Assembly: GCF_964340395.1 (NCBI RefSeq)
Contig: NC_135563.1
Span: forward strand, 8,991,575-9,055,574
Direction of reading: 5' to 3'
Origin: Glandiceps talaboti
Taxonomy: Eukaryota; Hemichordata; Enteropneusta; Spengelidae
DNA length: 64,000 nucleotides
Shown piece by piece: positions 1 through 46,010 of this stretch. The notes below the pieces were generated by a model. That model saw only the letters and a list, made by a program, of their open reading frames with translations. It was not told where the DNA came from and did not search any database. A program made the translations under genes and the position numbers. Each line of letters starts with the position of its first letter. Position 1 is the first letter of the stretch.

Positions 1-3000
1 GCAGTAGTATGGGTTTGGTCCTAATAAATATCTCTACTTTATGTCTTGTTCACCTCTTAGGCAATACAACTTTACTGGCAGGGATCAGCCCCTTCATTGA
101 GTATTAGCTAAACTCGTTACAGCTTGTAAAGTATACAACAAGAAAATGTTTGTGTTGTTTCATCTCTATGTGAACAGTTATACAACTCCAGCATCAACCT
201 GCAAGCATTGCTCCAAGCATAGATTCACCTCTATCAATCTTCTCTGTGTCAGTGTCGCTGTTCACTTACATGAATACACTTGATTTTTTTTCTGACTCTG
301 TCTCAACCTTTGAGCCCAAACGATGTAAACATCATATTTGGTTATCTCTACCTTTACATACAAAGATCTAAATGTCATATGCCTTATATAAGTCTACCTT
401 TGTGTCAAAGAATATCGGATTTGGGTATAAATTCTACCTTTATACACTAAATGTAGGACTGGTGCAGATCACCACTACCTTTGTACACAAAGAGCTAGAT
501 GTGGGAGTGGATATACATGTATCTACGTGTACTCTGTGCACAAAGGACTAAATGTCAAATTTCAGTATCTAATGCGGTGCGACACAAAAGTGTACTTTCA
601 TTTTATTTCAACAGTAGTCTTCATTTCAATCAGGTTATTATACTGTATGTCTGGAACAAAAAGCAAGAACTATACATGTACCACTAGAATGTCTCGTAAA
701 TTATGGGTGTATTTTCATCCAGATCCATACAATGTACAACTCATTTGTGTCCCTGTCTGTATGACAAAAGGGCACGACTGATCAGAAACACCAGGTCATG
801 TCTGGTTTACATGGATGGTATGGAATGATAAATCCCTTTGTTCTGGTCATGGTCATGTCTGCTAGGGTGAAATAAAGGACACAAGTGACCTGATTGTCAT
901 CACTGTCAGGTCAGGGTCAAGGTCATGTCTGGGTCACATGGGAAACAACTCATCGTTCAAATCTGGATCGCATAGGAAATAACTCGCTGTGTACAAGTAC
1001 ACATACATGTACATGTAATAACCCCTGTCACCATTTGGGAATAAATTTTCATGTCCCCCACATGCACTTAAGTAAAGTAAAACTTACATATACTTAGGTT
1101 GAATACATTGTAGGTTCGAAACCAAATCAGGATTAGTTTTGAACCTATTCAAAGTACATTGTATATCAGTTCAAAACCAACACAAAAGCAATTTTAAGCG
1201 AATAAATTAAAATCCACTCCTCAGTTTTTTTCTTGGAAAACACAGCCACTGACTTTGAATTGATTAAACTGAATCAATTCAGGTCTGGACAGGACTAGTA
1301 AATGCAAGCATTACTTTCTGTTAGACTCATTGGACTGGCAACATTTATCGATGTCTGATCAACTTTTGGGTACAGTCAGTCTTGTATATGACCACAGGAA
1401 CAATGAAATATTTCTTCCAAAATTTATCTCAACAAAGTAATTCCTTAGTTATGGTAGAAGGAATTGACAATGATAAACTGATCCTTGAAAAGTCCACATG
1501 TGTGCAAACTGAAAAGTTTCTTTTTTCACCAACACTGAATACCAAGGCAGAAAAAGGCAAATGCAGAAAAGATGACAGCTACATACAAACACTGTAATCT
1601 CAGTGTTTTGGTTCTACAATGAATGTTATGAGAAAAAAAACTGTTGTCACAGTTTACAAGGTGTCTTGATGAATATTACATTGACAGGGCTGGAAATTAG
1701 CAGTAGTCATGGAAACAAATTACTATTATACATGTACATGTACTTCAACTGCACTGTCTACATTATTACATGATTCTGTGTCAGACCACAAACCCCCCAC
1801 CCCCACCCACCACACACACATTATGTACAATGTATAAACTACTAAACATTGAGACTACCAGATTTATGAGATGTTGTCTTTTAAACCAATGGAAGTCGGT
1901 AGCCAAAACATTGAACTTGGCTAAATAAGCACTGAATTTAAATTCAAGTCCTGATTGATAACAGTAGACTAGAATGCGGCGGAAATATTGAATATAATTT
2001 CTTTATATGGGGTGTCCTAAACAACCAGCTAGGATTTTAAACTAGATAACAACATTAAGTACTTCACAAACTGCATGCACAGAAAGAAAAAAATGACACA
2101 GAACCAAGAAATGCAACAAAAATATAGGACACAATTTATCTATACTTCAAATTCACTGACAACAGTATTAAATGATTGTGTCTGACAAAAAGGGTATCAA
2201 CATAGTTAGAGACCAATCTTGTGCAATCATGCGATGCTGTCAATAGTTTCTACATGTATAACTCTAACTTTTGAGGCAACTCTGGTCAACTGTTTTCAGA
2301 ACTTACTTTTAATTGCATCTGCTTATTGTCCATGTATAAATTCATCAAAGAGTTTCTATCCCCTATCCTTCTGGAACATGGCTAGATTACATGTAAATTG
2401 AGTTGTTTATATGTGAAAGCAGGGTATACATGTAAATTTGGTCCAAGAAATCTGCGTATGTGAAGTCTGACAGGTACCCCAAAAAAGCCTCAACTCAAGT
2501 CATACTACATGATCTAATATCCATGTTGTGCTGTTTTGTCCCGTATTGTGTTGTATGAACTTGTACCCAATTGGAAGTTTGTGGAAGGAAATAAGTGAGG
2601 TGCATCAAATCTATAGTAACAATACAGTATTGTCTTAGCAACTTACAGGAATTCATCATTGGGGCACGCTATGGTAGTATGGCGGACTAAACAAAGCACA
2701 GTCATGTCACTCATGACACTATGCAAGTCCACCGAATACAGGCGATCAACTGTGTTCTTCGTGTCATTTTCACCTGAATGATCAACTTAACAGCGACTCT
2801 CTTAGTGCTAATATATTTCTTATGGTAGGTGTGTTATTCATAATCGTATAAAATCAAATTACATTTATGTCGTCACATATATATACAGATGCCGGGCATA
2901 CCTACCCTAATTATAGCGCCCTCAATTACGAAAGTGTCACGTCGTCTCACATGTCCACACAACACGGTCAGAGAACGGTACTGTAAACATTCCCGATGAC

Positions 3001-3045
3001 TACACTCGACAAAACAACAAAAAAATAATGACAAAACGTGCTTAC
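1..3045. other. Non-coding stretch, no gene recognised
   Basis: I found no convincing exon here on either strand. It would be downstream intron or 3' sequence of the minus-strand gene whose first exon ends at 3046. One splice-like stretch at about 2650-2690 (minus) has a pyrimidine-rich acceptor and a GTAAGT donor, but joining it to the 3046 exon meets a stop codon, so I do not call it. It contains a degenerate tandem repeat (340-560) and scattered GGTCATGT-type short repeats near 800-950. Confidence 0.5.
340..560. repeat. Degenerate tandem repeat, about 40-75 bp period
   Basis: The core CTACCTTTGTACACAAAG followed by CTAAATGT recurs with variation near 345, 397, 437, 474 and 531. It is an old, diverged minisatellite with no coding signal. 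Confidence 0.5.
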
Positions 3046-3305
3046 CTAAACCCAACAGTCATACGACTGAAGAGCTTGATGATTGATTTATCCACCGATC
3101 CGTCTTGATCCGTCATGTGTCCTTTCCTTTCCACCTGAGCAGCATGTTCAGTGTCGACTGATTGGCCCACGATGGTGCTAAGGGCAGCCGGTACACTCCG
3201 GTTTCGACGATTTTCTAACGTTTTTCCCGACTCGTTCTCAGCGTTGCTATCCAGCCGCTCGGTGGTAATTTCAGTCTTGGGATCCCTTTTCTTGATTCCA
3301 GTCAT
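3046..3305 (-). CDS. Probable first coding exon of an unidentified minus-strand gene (partial)
   Basis: An open frame runs from an in-frame stop at 3404-3402 to a good splice donor (TTTAG then GTAAGC, donor at 3045-3040). The first ATG in that frame is at 3305-3303 and gives about 86 residues before the intron, ending in phase 2. The peptide is hydrophilic and charged (many Glu, Asp, Arg, Ser), has no membrane segment, and ends in SIIKLFSRMTVGF. I do not recognise the family; it resembles a disordered N-terminal region. The surrounding DNA is richer in CpG than the rest of the window, as expected at a promoter and first exon. The remaining exons should lie to the left, but I could not join one in frame, so this rests on ORF length, donor and CpG content only. 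Confidence 0.45.
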
Positions 3306-3406
3306 TTCTGCATTCGTCAAAGACCCATTTTTTAAGGATAATAACGGGTGGTGAACACCTGTAGGGCGAGTAAAAAATTCCAAAGAGACCGGAGAGAGAG
3401 GTTAGC

Positions 3407-3424
3407 TCACCGGCACTCCGCCAT
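3407..3424 (-). promoter_or_regulatory. Possible upstream ORF (5 codons) before the 3046-3305 exon
   Basis: ATGGCGGAGTGCCGG followed by TGA lies about 100 nt 5' of the proposed start. The ATG has a G at +4 (good Kozak position). If the transcript starts above 3424, this short ORF (MAECR) would be met before the main start. An alternative, that it is a mini first exon with a GTGAGC donor, fails because splicing to the CCCTACAG acceptor at about 3363 shifts the frame into stops. Confidence 0.35.
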
Positions 3425-3429
3425 GAATT

Positions 3430-4437
3430 GACGGATAAAGAAGGAAGTGGAATAGTCCATTCTTTGGGTGGCGTTGCAATTAGAGAATTTCGATAAAGAA
3501 CGAAAATTAGGCGATATTGTTGGAAATATTACATATTCACATATCAAAATAAAGTATGTCTAAAGTCAACAGACACAAAATACAAATATGAAGTTTCCTA
3601 TGTGTGCACACAAGTGACGAACAAATGCTCTCTCCCTATGGAGTGAATGGTATGGTCTGCGTAAGTAATATGGTAGCCAATCACATGCTCTGATCAGTGG
3701 CGATGATAATGTATACTTTTGTGTACGTCACTGAACGCATTTCGTAATCTCTGGGAATAGTACCTAGCGCAATACGTTCAGTACATAAACTAATGCCCAA
3801 AGTTGATGATACGAAATTTACGGCTAATGTTTGTATCAGAAAAGTCAGGCCGCTTCAAACATCGTGACTTCAGACATCCGCGGGAAATGTTGGGCCGACT
3901 GACCACAGACACGGCGAAAGGGCTCTGACCTTCTTACACTGTTTCCGCCCCCATTTCGAACAGATGCACTATTAATGCTTTACGGTTTCGTAATAGACCA
4001 GACGTACTCTATACCCCCTATCCAGGTTTAGAACATATTGCTTAGTATGGGTTTTCAAAAGGTATTGAACATGTGATCAACATGCATGGTATTGGTAGGT
4101 ACATACTGCAGTCACGAGCTCACAAAATTTGGAACTCCGGACTACTGTACGAAGTTAGGACTTGTGTCTGGCCATGTGATCCCAAAAGGACATATGTGAG
4201 GACGTCATTCCACGAAATAGTGCCTATACCCCGTGTTTGAGAACTATAAGAAATACACTATAAAAAGTGCGAATGTGAAAATGAGTAGAACAACATTTGT
4301 TGCCCACTGATTATCCATGGTAGTGTGACAATTTCTTGCTCTCAGTGAAATCGTGGCGGTATTTACGTGAAATCAGAACTTGCAGGTTATTTTTTTTATT
4401 TATTTTTTTTAGCTCAGTGGGGTTGCTAAAATTTTGC
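3430..4437. other. Intergenic, upstream flank of the 3046 exon
   Basis: I see no gene or repeat array here. It lies 5' of the CpG-rich exon and could contain its promoter, but no TATA box or initiator could be assigned with confidence. Confidence 0.4.
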
Positions 4438-4462
4438 CTGTCTGTCTGTCTGTCTGTCTGTC

Positions 4463-4494
<32 letters not shown>

Positions 4495-4562
4495 TGTATG
4501 TATGTATGTATGTATGTATGTATGTATGTATGTATGTATGTATGTATGTATGTATGTATGTC
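4438..4562. repeat. (CTGT)n then (TATG)n microsatellite
   Basis: About six CTGT units are followed by about 24 TATG units. The open frame across it (Cys/Leu/Ser/Val then Met/Tyr/Val/Cys) is only the repeat translated. Confidence 0.97.
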
Positions 4563-4911
4563 TTTATTAGCTAGTGTCAGCCTGTCTGTCTGTTTTCCGC
4601 CTGCATGTTAGTCTGTTATTAGTCTAGATCTGTTAGCAAGAAGAACCGTCCTACCGCCATGGTTTTAAAGAAAATGAAGCGAAATTTGTTAGGTATGATA
4701 GTATATCTTGAGGTTTATCGGTGAAACTTATGCAAATTCTATAGCCTTATCTCCATACGAAATAATCGAATTTATACCCCCCCCCCTCCCCCATATAAAT
4801 TACATAAAAAACGGGGATGGTGGGATGTCCGCATGTAGGTTTCACCATAGACCCCAGGCTTTCGTGTAGGTCTGTTGTTTCACCACCCAGACTAAACAAT
4901 AGCATAGACAC

Positions 4912-4912
<1 letters not shown>

Positions 4913-4969
<57 letters not shown>

Positions 4970-5092
4970 TACATACATACATACATACATACATACATAC
5001 ATACATACATACATACATACATACATACATACATGCATGCATGCATACATTCATACATACACGCATACACATACACACACAGGCACACACAC
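4913..5092. repeat. (AC)n, (ATAC)n, (ATGC)n compound microsatellite
   Basis: An (AC)n run of about 50 bp is followed by about 17 ATAC units, a short ATGC block and degenerate CA. It is the inverted counterpart of the (TATG)n array 350 bp to its left. Confidence 0.97.
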
Positions 5093-6086
5093 GTCAGGAA
5101 CCTTTACGTATAAATCACAAGACGTAAGTTCTAAAAATTCTGTCATTTTGAACGGAACGCTTCCCTCAAATATAATAGAAAGATTCAGCATATGTCAGAG
5201 GGTAGGACCTGAACTGTAACATACATCGTGTCGTTGCTTACAGACTAGTCAGGTGTTTTACCTGAAAAAAAGAAGCACATGATTTGGAGGGGTAGGCTAC
5301 TTGAAAATATAACTAAATTCTTCCGTTTAAAAAACTATATTGTGCAGAATGTACCTGAAAATTCAGTGACCGAACACAGTACTAGCACCACCAATCATCG
5401 TTCATATAGTTTACTTTGTTTAATTCTAACAATTGAAGAGCTGCTTTTAGGTTTCAAACGAATTACACTTTGCTTTCCTGACGTTTAACTAAGAAATACA
5501 AAAACTACAGTTCAGGTTCGCATACAATTCGACAATTAGCCAACTTTCTGGCTAAATATCATCAATAAATAATCTCGTCTAGCCAGGCTCTCACCACTGG
5601 GGCTATTAACTACGAGACAGAGCGCTAGCTGTGGGGTTTCATCATAGTAGTGATCGTGAAGGCAAATCAATGAGAGACTAGGTAACAGACATTAATCAAC
5701 AACACACGACCATGATAAGTCTGAATGTGGAGAAAACAACACACCAGTAAGTTTATTTTCAACAACAAACGTTTTCTTAAAATACAAAAGTGTGTTCAAC
5801 ATGATCCTCGGCCTAGCCTTTGATGAAAATACGTAGGTACTTGCAGGAAAGGAAACACTAAGCTTATATACATGTATATTATCACCAAATTATACAGAAT
5901 TCAGAAGTTAGATGTAAACTTTGGAAATTATCATGTTTTCTTCAAGAAGCTTAAGGTAGGTCTACATTTCAGAATAATTGATATAACTCCATCGATGATG
6001 TAATTACGTACATGATGCAGAACGAACTTTTCAATAAAACCATCGATTGAAGTCACGATTTTGGCACTTTTCACGGTCGCCGACAT
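5093..6086. other. Intergenic, nothing recognised
   Basis: This is AT-rich sequence with no recognisable protein fragment or tandem array. Confidence 0.4.
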
Positions 6087-6343
6087 TTTAAAGTGGCCAT
6101 ATGGATGAGGATTGGGTATTTATTTTGGATTTTTAATTCATATATATAAAACAATTTTATCATGGCATCCTACTTGAAAAAAAAACAATGCGAAACGACA
6201 TAGACCAAGTCTGTGTTTGTAAGTCAATGATACATTGTAAAAGATTGATAAATGTGTAAAAAGGCTTGTTATTGTACGTACAAGAGCTTTTTGGAATGTT
6301 TTGAGTTACAATCATAGTCTTGGTCTTTGTCGTTTCACTTTGG

Positions 6344-6808
6344 TTTTTCCAAATTGTGTCGTAGTCGGCTCGTAGTGTAGTGTGTATTTGTATCCGCTCT
6401 CGTTGAGTGCTTTTTGGTATGGAGGTGCGGCTTGATCGAAGGATGCTTTGTCCGAAGAGTGTAATGATAGGCGTTTGTTAATACCGGTGGGTATGTTCTT
6501 TGTCGTGATTTGTGGGTGGTTGCTCTCTCGATGTACATATTGCAGGATGGTGTCAGGCTTTGTGTAGGGCCGGTACGTGCCGTTGCTCAAGTTGAGGGTG
6601 ACATCTAAAAAGTTGATTATCTGTTTGTTGGCTTTTATTGTAATGCGTAATCCGTTGAGGTGGAAAATGCGGCATATGATTTTCTTGATGTTTTCTGTGT
6701 CTCTTGGTGATGCGTTCGAAACGGCTAATCCACGGCGTCGTCTCTGTATAGCCCTATGTTGATACCGGGGCCTTGTAGTTGGGAGAGGAGGAAGTTTCCT
6801 ACCAGCTC
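6344..6808 (-). pseudogene. Penelope-like element reverse transcriptase fragment (broken)
   Basis: The minus-strand translation carries the reverse transcriptase palm motif GLYRDD (catalytic YxDD) followed by GLAVSN, then INFLDVTLNLSNGTYRPY and a tail with SNHP and KNIP motifs. This pattern is typical of Penelope-like and related retroelement proteins, in which the DNA copy is made by the RT. A small insertion or deletion right after the YRDD motif shifts the frame, so the enzyme cannot be made from this copy. The fragment is cut at both ends: upstream it runs into a microsatellite, and downstream its frame runs into MITE sequence. The open frame 6590-6312 is only the 3' part, and its last residues (about KVKRQRPRL) are encoded by the MITE. 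Confidence 0.75.
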
Positions 6809-6861
<53 letters not shown>

Positions 6862-6862
6862 C

Positions 6863-6893
<31 letters not shown>

Positions 6894-6896
6894 TGT
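6809..6896. repeat. (TA)n(GT)n(GC)n(GT)n microsatellite
   Basis: Alternating purine-pyrimidine tract with a central run of about 24 bp of pure GC dinucleotide flanked by GT. Such tracts can adopt left-handed Z-DNA. It sits between the RT fragment and the right terminus of the MITE. Confidence 0.95.
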
Positions 6897-6950
6897 TAAA
6901 ATCAAAATTCCAAAATGAATACCTATTCCTCATCCATATGGCCACTTTAA

Positions 6951-8102
6951 CAACATCTAACTAAATTACAGGTTGCCTCAGCTGTGTAAGAACCTCATCG
7001 GGGCAGTAAAATGTAAGACTGTAAGATATAGTGGATGAAATTGTTAAAAAACAAAGCTATATTTATATACAAATGAGCTTCCATTTTTACTCAAAAATAC
7101 ATTGATCGTTTCATATTGATCACTTACATATATATAAACTTTGTACATATCTTCAAAAACATACTTATGAGAAATGGGTCAATGACACACATACGTCGTG
7201 TGGGGGCGCTCTTACCAAGCATCGGCCTATTCTCGAAGAAAATGGTCGATAAGGGAGTACGACACGATTATCTTAGCGGTTTAATGGTGCATGCGATGAT
7301 AAGTTTTTAGAATGAATCAAAACAAAAACAGTAGTACATAACATTTGGCATACGCAGTGAAAACATGACCAAGTGACAGTACAGACTGAATTTTTTGTCG
7401 TTGCGGGCGCTGGAAAATAGCTCACTTCATATTGCACTTGTCACTTGTAAGCGACATGAATGAAAAGCGCCAACAACGACACGTCTTTCAGTCTAGTGAT
7501 GATAGTACGGACACTTTTCTGTGGCAGTTACACCCACAGGGACATGTAAGGATGCTTGGATAAGAGGATTTATATGAGCGAACATTTTTTATTGATACGA
7601 ATAATGGTGCTACGAATGAGCGCACTACTCTCCCCTTCCGTACACTCGCATTCTTGATGCTATTTCGTAGCAGTACAATTCGTAATCACGTTTTAAGCAA
7701 GACGGAGTAAAAAAAACATGGCAACATTTGTATCCATATTTGTAGCGTAATACAAACAGGATTACGTCTCCCTGTGATTACTTCCTACTAGTACTAGCCC
7801 AGAAATATGTCGTTACCTTTCTAATCTAGCGATTCTACATCATGAGGTAGGATCGCTAGATTTAAAGTGAACAAAAATCACGGATGTAGAATAAGAATTT
7901 AGGCTAAAATAGTTCCATTTCCAACAAAGTTGTTCACTTTCACTCACTATTACAAACACTTTTGACTTTTTAAACTTTCCACTGATGACTGGGTGTAATG
8001 CGTATATGGCTTCAAATAAGCTATAAAAAATATGATCGATCGTGTTCTGGGCCATGTGTGAGAGGAATTTGCTTTGTACTCGGGTATACAAGTTGCTGAG
8101 AA
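6951..8102. other. Intergenic, nothing recognised
   Basis: No gene or clear repeat was found. The open frames at 7116-7310 and 7840-8132 show no family motif. Confidence 0.4.
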
Positions 8103-8261
8103 ATGGCTGCGCAATATTGGCATATAGGTCACCCAGTTTTAGAAATTCAAGTTTGGCAAAGCTTTAAGAACAAAGTTGCTTGTGAAGATCATTTTGAGAA
8201 GGACTGTTTTCAACGTGATCTTCAACTCCAAGCCGGACTACTAGAGTGCAAACCTAAATAA
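8103..8261 (+). pseudogene. Orphan THAP-domain-like fragment
   Basis: A 52-codon ATG-to-TAA frame contains CEDHFEKDCFQRDL, followed by a hydrophobic QAGLL and ECKPK. This matches the C-terminal half of THAP zinc fingers, where a Cys-x2-His pair is followed by Phe, a second acidic/Phe segment and a Leu-Lys-Pro stretch. THAP domains bind DNA in cellular regulators and P-element-type transposases. The N-terminal half with the first zinc-binding Cys pair is not encoded upstream, and the usual AVPT end is missing, so it is a fragment or a lone exon. An AATAAA overlaps the stop (8257-8262). The match is by motif only. Confidence 0.4.
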
Positions 8262-8466
8262 AACGACCAGTCTCTGCGCTTCGCTGATGTAGGGTCGGTG
8301 ACTAGTCTCTGGGCTAACACTACCAATATGAGTAGAAATATTAATCGACATATGAGTTAATATTTTAACATTTATACATGGAAAAAAAGTTATCACGATG
8401 CTTTAAATTTACATCAACATCGTCCATACCATAAATAAATTTCACATATCGTTTAAATAGATTATC

Positions 8467-9046
8467 AGAAATGATATAGACATCTCATAGTACTGCAGTA
8501 AAATATATAGACATATCATAGTACTATTGCAGTGAAATAGAAATCTCATAGTAATGCAGTGAAATATACATCTCATAGTACTGCAGTGAAATAGACATCT
8601 CATAGTACTGCGGTGAACTAAACATCTCATAAAACTGCAGTGAAATAGACATCACATTGTACTGCAGCAGGGAAATAGACATATCATAAAATTGCAGTGA
8701 AATGGGCATCTCACAGTACTGCAGTGAAATGGACATCTCATAGTATTGCAATGAAATGGACACCTCATAAAACTGCAGTGAAATAGACATCTCAGTACTG
8801 CCATGCTGTAGTGAAATAGACATCTTATGGTACTGCTGCAGTGAAATAGACATCTCATGGTACTGCTGCAGTGAAATAGACATCTCATGGTACTGCTGCA
8901 GTGAAATAGACATCTCAGTACTGCCATGCTGCAGTGAAATAGACATCTTATGGTACTGCTGCAGGGAAAAAGACACCTCACAGTATTGCAGTGAAATAGA
9001 CATCTCATAAAACTGTAGTGAAATAGACATCTCACAGTACTGCAGT
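8467..9046. repeat. Minisatellite, about 27-35 bp unit, about 20 copies
   Basis: The unit, roughly GTGAAATAGACATCTCATAG plus TACTGCA, repeats with point changes and a longer variant containing CTGCCATGCTG. On the minus strand it gives long open frames (repeating MSISLQ or RCLFHC), which are repeat translations, not evidence for a gene. It begins about 50 bp beyond the probable poly(A) signal of the receptor gene. Confidence 0.93.
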
Positions 9047-9095
9047 ACTTAAACTTTGAACGAATGTTGCATCACATTTACAAATCAAGACACCA

Positions 9096-9101
9096 TTTAT
9101 T
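9096..9101 (-). terminator. Candidate poly(A) signal of the GABA-B receptor-like gene
   Basis: TTTATT on the plus strand reads AATAAA on the minus strand, about 312 nt 3' of the receptor stop codon. It is the first canonical hexamer I see downstream, but cleavage here is inferred. Confidence 0.45.
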
Positions 9102-9412
9102 GCCAAATAAAAATCAACAATGTTTTCATTCGGTAGCGTGAAAGTAAATAAGCATATAAAATAGATAATAAATATGATGATTTACCATTCATTTCTGATA
9201 GTACCAACGAATATTTCACAAATAAAATGTCTTTAAACACAATGTTCGCGCAGTCAGGTTGTTCGTGGTACTTTCCTCACCAGTATAAAAAAGTCTGAAC
9301 CCCAAACTCACAATGTGAGTGTGCCACATACACGTACACGTCGATCGACATCCTTGCTAATTTTCCGTAGTTACCTCAACCGTTCAGAAAAGGTTGATGA
9401 CCTCCGCTTCCA

Positions 9413-43728
<34,316 letters not shown>

Positions 43729-44762
43729 GTCTACTGTACTAGTTTCACACACCTATCTATGGCAAGCTTGTGATGGGCAACTATTTTATTTCAGCCTTGA
43801 AAAGAACTCATCAAACATCTCGCATTTCCTCGCGAGAAGTCGTCGGGATATCACCTAAGTCACAATCCTACCTACCTGGTGTTGACATTATGACGCTGTT
43901 TTGACAACTTCAATTATTTGATTGTAATAATAACGTTAGGAACCTAAAGGCGTACTTGAAAGCTAACTAACTAGTGTAGGCCACGCTCGTTCTATCAATC
44001 AACATAATTATACATACAATAAAACGAATTGACAAAATATCTATATATCTTTCTACGATCCGTCCGCGGTTTGCATACACCACACAGTGTCATGAAGTAT
44101 TTGTTTCATGGAGGGAAAAGACTGCTTTCAGGTGAGATTTCGTATGTTGCCAGTGTCCTATACATGTTTGTATAGTTAAGCTTTGTCGTATGTCGACAAG
44201 AGTGAATTCTAGTGTTAAAGCAATTCCTTGTGACAAATATCATTATAGTGAATGTCCACTATTTGCTACATGATAGAATAGTAGCCATGGGGTTAATTCA
44301 TTGTATACGCAGTGTTCAGCAGCCAGGCTCTAAGACACTAATGACTCCTATATCACTAATCTATGACGCACAGAATTAAGACCAATTTAAGCTTATTAAA
44401 GTACTGGTATACTATATATCAAATGATCAAAAGATCGCCGACGCATCATACACGTGAAACGCACAGTTTAATTTTTCGCTGCATCTCTTCAAAAATATCA
44501 TGCATCTAGGTACTCATTCACATAATTAGGCCGAATGTCTTTGATGTTCATCTCGCATCTACATTAAGACAATCAATCATACTGATCATCGTGGTCGTAA
44601 TATAACAATTTTCGCTTTGCTTGTCTCGGAGAATGTTGGAGTATTAATTGACATAATAACTGTATTGCACTTCTCACTCATGTACTTGTACAAAAAACTT
44701 ACTTCTGAAGTGCGCGTATGTGCATGTCTGTCCACACGCATGCACGCACGCATGTACGCACT
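43729..44762. other. 5' flank of the receptor gene
   Basis: This stretch should hold the 5' UTR and possibly the promoter, unless untranslated exons lie further right. I see no CpG island, no clear TATA box and no protein fragment. Confidence 0.4.
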
Positions 44763-44828
44763 GTATGTATGTATGTATGTATGTATGTATGTATGTATGT
44801 ATGTTGTGTGTGTGTGTGAATGTGTGTG

Positions 44829-44860
<32 letters not shown>

Positions 44861-44926
44861 TGTATGTATGTATGTATGTATGTATGTATGTATGTATGTA
44901 TGTATGTGTGTGTGTGCATGTGTGTA
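44763..44926. repeat. (GTAT)n and (GT)n compound microsatellite
   Basis: Two GTAT blocks separated by GT. Confidence 0.97.
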
Positions 44927-45607
44927 CATCTAGATATTATGTATATTCACTACCTTTGATAGGTATAAAGGTAAAAACAACAAAAATAAGAATAACACCA
45001 ACAAACAATTACTCTTAAAACAGTAACAATACAACATATCCGCTGAAGCTGAATAAATACATTATAAAAATTAAACAACTTTCCGAAAATCTATCTAGAA
45101 CGAGATGATATAGAGTTCACATATATACCTCTTGTCTGTCTTGCTATTAATTCATTTTCATTTCCATGTTTTGTAAGTCATCTACTGGCCATTTATAATC
45201 GACAGTGAAGCGTAACTTGTGTGCGTCAGCAGGGTGACCGAAGTTTGTGATCTGTCCATGTTGGTCGTGTAATGATGCAAAGGTTGTACATTTTTGCTAT
45301 CATTCGTCATAGACAGGAAAAAAGGTACTGTCCTTGAGTACAGTCATCATATACTCTCCTAAGTGCAATTTGTAATCTTCAGGAAGTAAACTTATTTCAG
45401 TCAACAGGAAACATATAAATATAGGATGATTTCGCTGTCACGCGAGGGAAGTATGGCGTGACCTTGTATAACGTTTTCGTTCGCTATTATTATGCACGTG
45501 CCCCAAGCAGCCACATCGAGATATACTGCGTATTTATTTACAAACAACCATATGACAATGTTCCCGCTACAGAAACAAGCAACAAGTGCAAAATTTACTC
45601 ACTTTAT

Positions 45608-45771
45608 GTGCAAACAAACAAACAAACAAACAAACAAACAAACAAACAAACACAAACACACACATGTACAGACAGACAGACAGACAGACAGACATGCACG
45701 AACGCACGCACGCGCATGCATGCATACATACATACATACATACATACATACATACATACATACGTACGTAC

Positions 45772-45802
<31 letters not shown>

Positions 45803-45964
45803 TGTATGTATGCATGCATGCATGCGCGTGCGTGCGTTCGTGCATGTCTGTCTGTCTGTTTGTCTGTCGTCTGTCTGTCTGTCTGTCTGTCTGGATACAT
45901 GATTTATTATGCCTGTATCTCTACTGAATGTATGTATGTATGTATGTATGTATGTATGTATGTA

Positions 45965-46010
<46 letters not shown>

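Larger units (their letters stand above)
6087..6950. mobile_element. Palindromic MITE interrupted by other repeats
   Basis: The left end (AAAGTGGCCATATGGATGAG) matches the inverted right end near 6931-6950 (CATCCATATGGCCACTTTAA). Left-arm sequence near 6175-6240 (GAAACGACATAGACCAAG) recurs inverted at about 6310-6340, which marks the hairpin centre near 6285. The right arm then breaks off and resumes near 6897. In between lie a Penelope-like reverse transcriptase fragment (6344-6808) and a GT/GC microsatellite. The uninterrupted relative at 57064-57412 is about 350 bp, so roughly 500 bp is insertion and expansion. No transposase is present; mobility would depend on an enzyme supplied elsewhere. 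Confidence 0.75.

Noticed and set aside
1110-1125. GGTTCGAAACC resembling a tRNA B box
   Set aside because: No A box, no acceptor stem or cloverleaf in the flanks; it is part of a local short repeat.
2648-2690. Short splice-bounded segment (minus) encoding RHTTIACPNDEF, which suggested an LDL-receptor class A exon
   Set aside because: It needs phase 1 but the upstream exon ends in phase 2; in the required frame it contains a stop.
4440-5090. Possible CRISPR-like or structured repeat array
   Set aside because: Simple-sequence microsatellites without spacers, in eukaryotic DNA.
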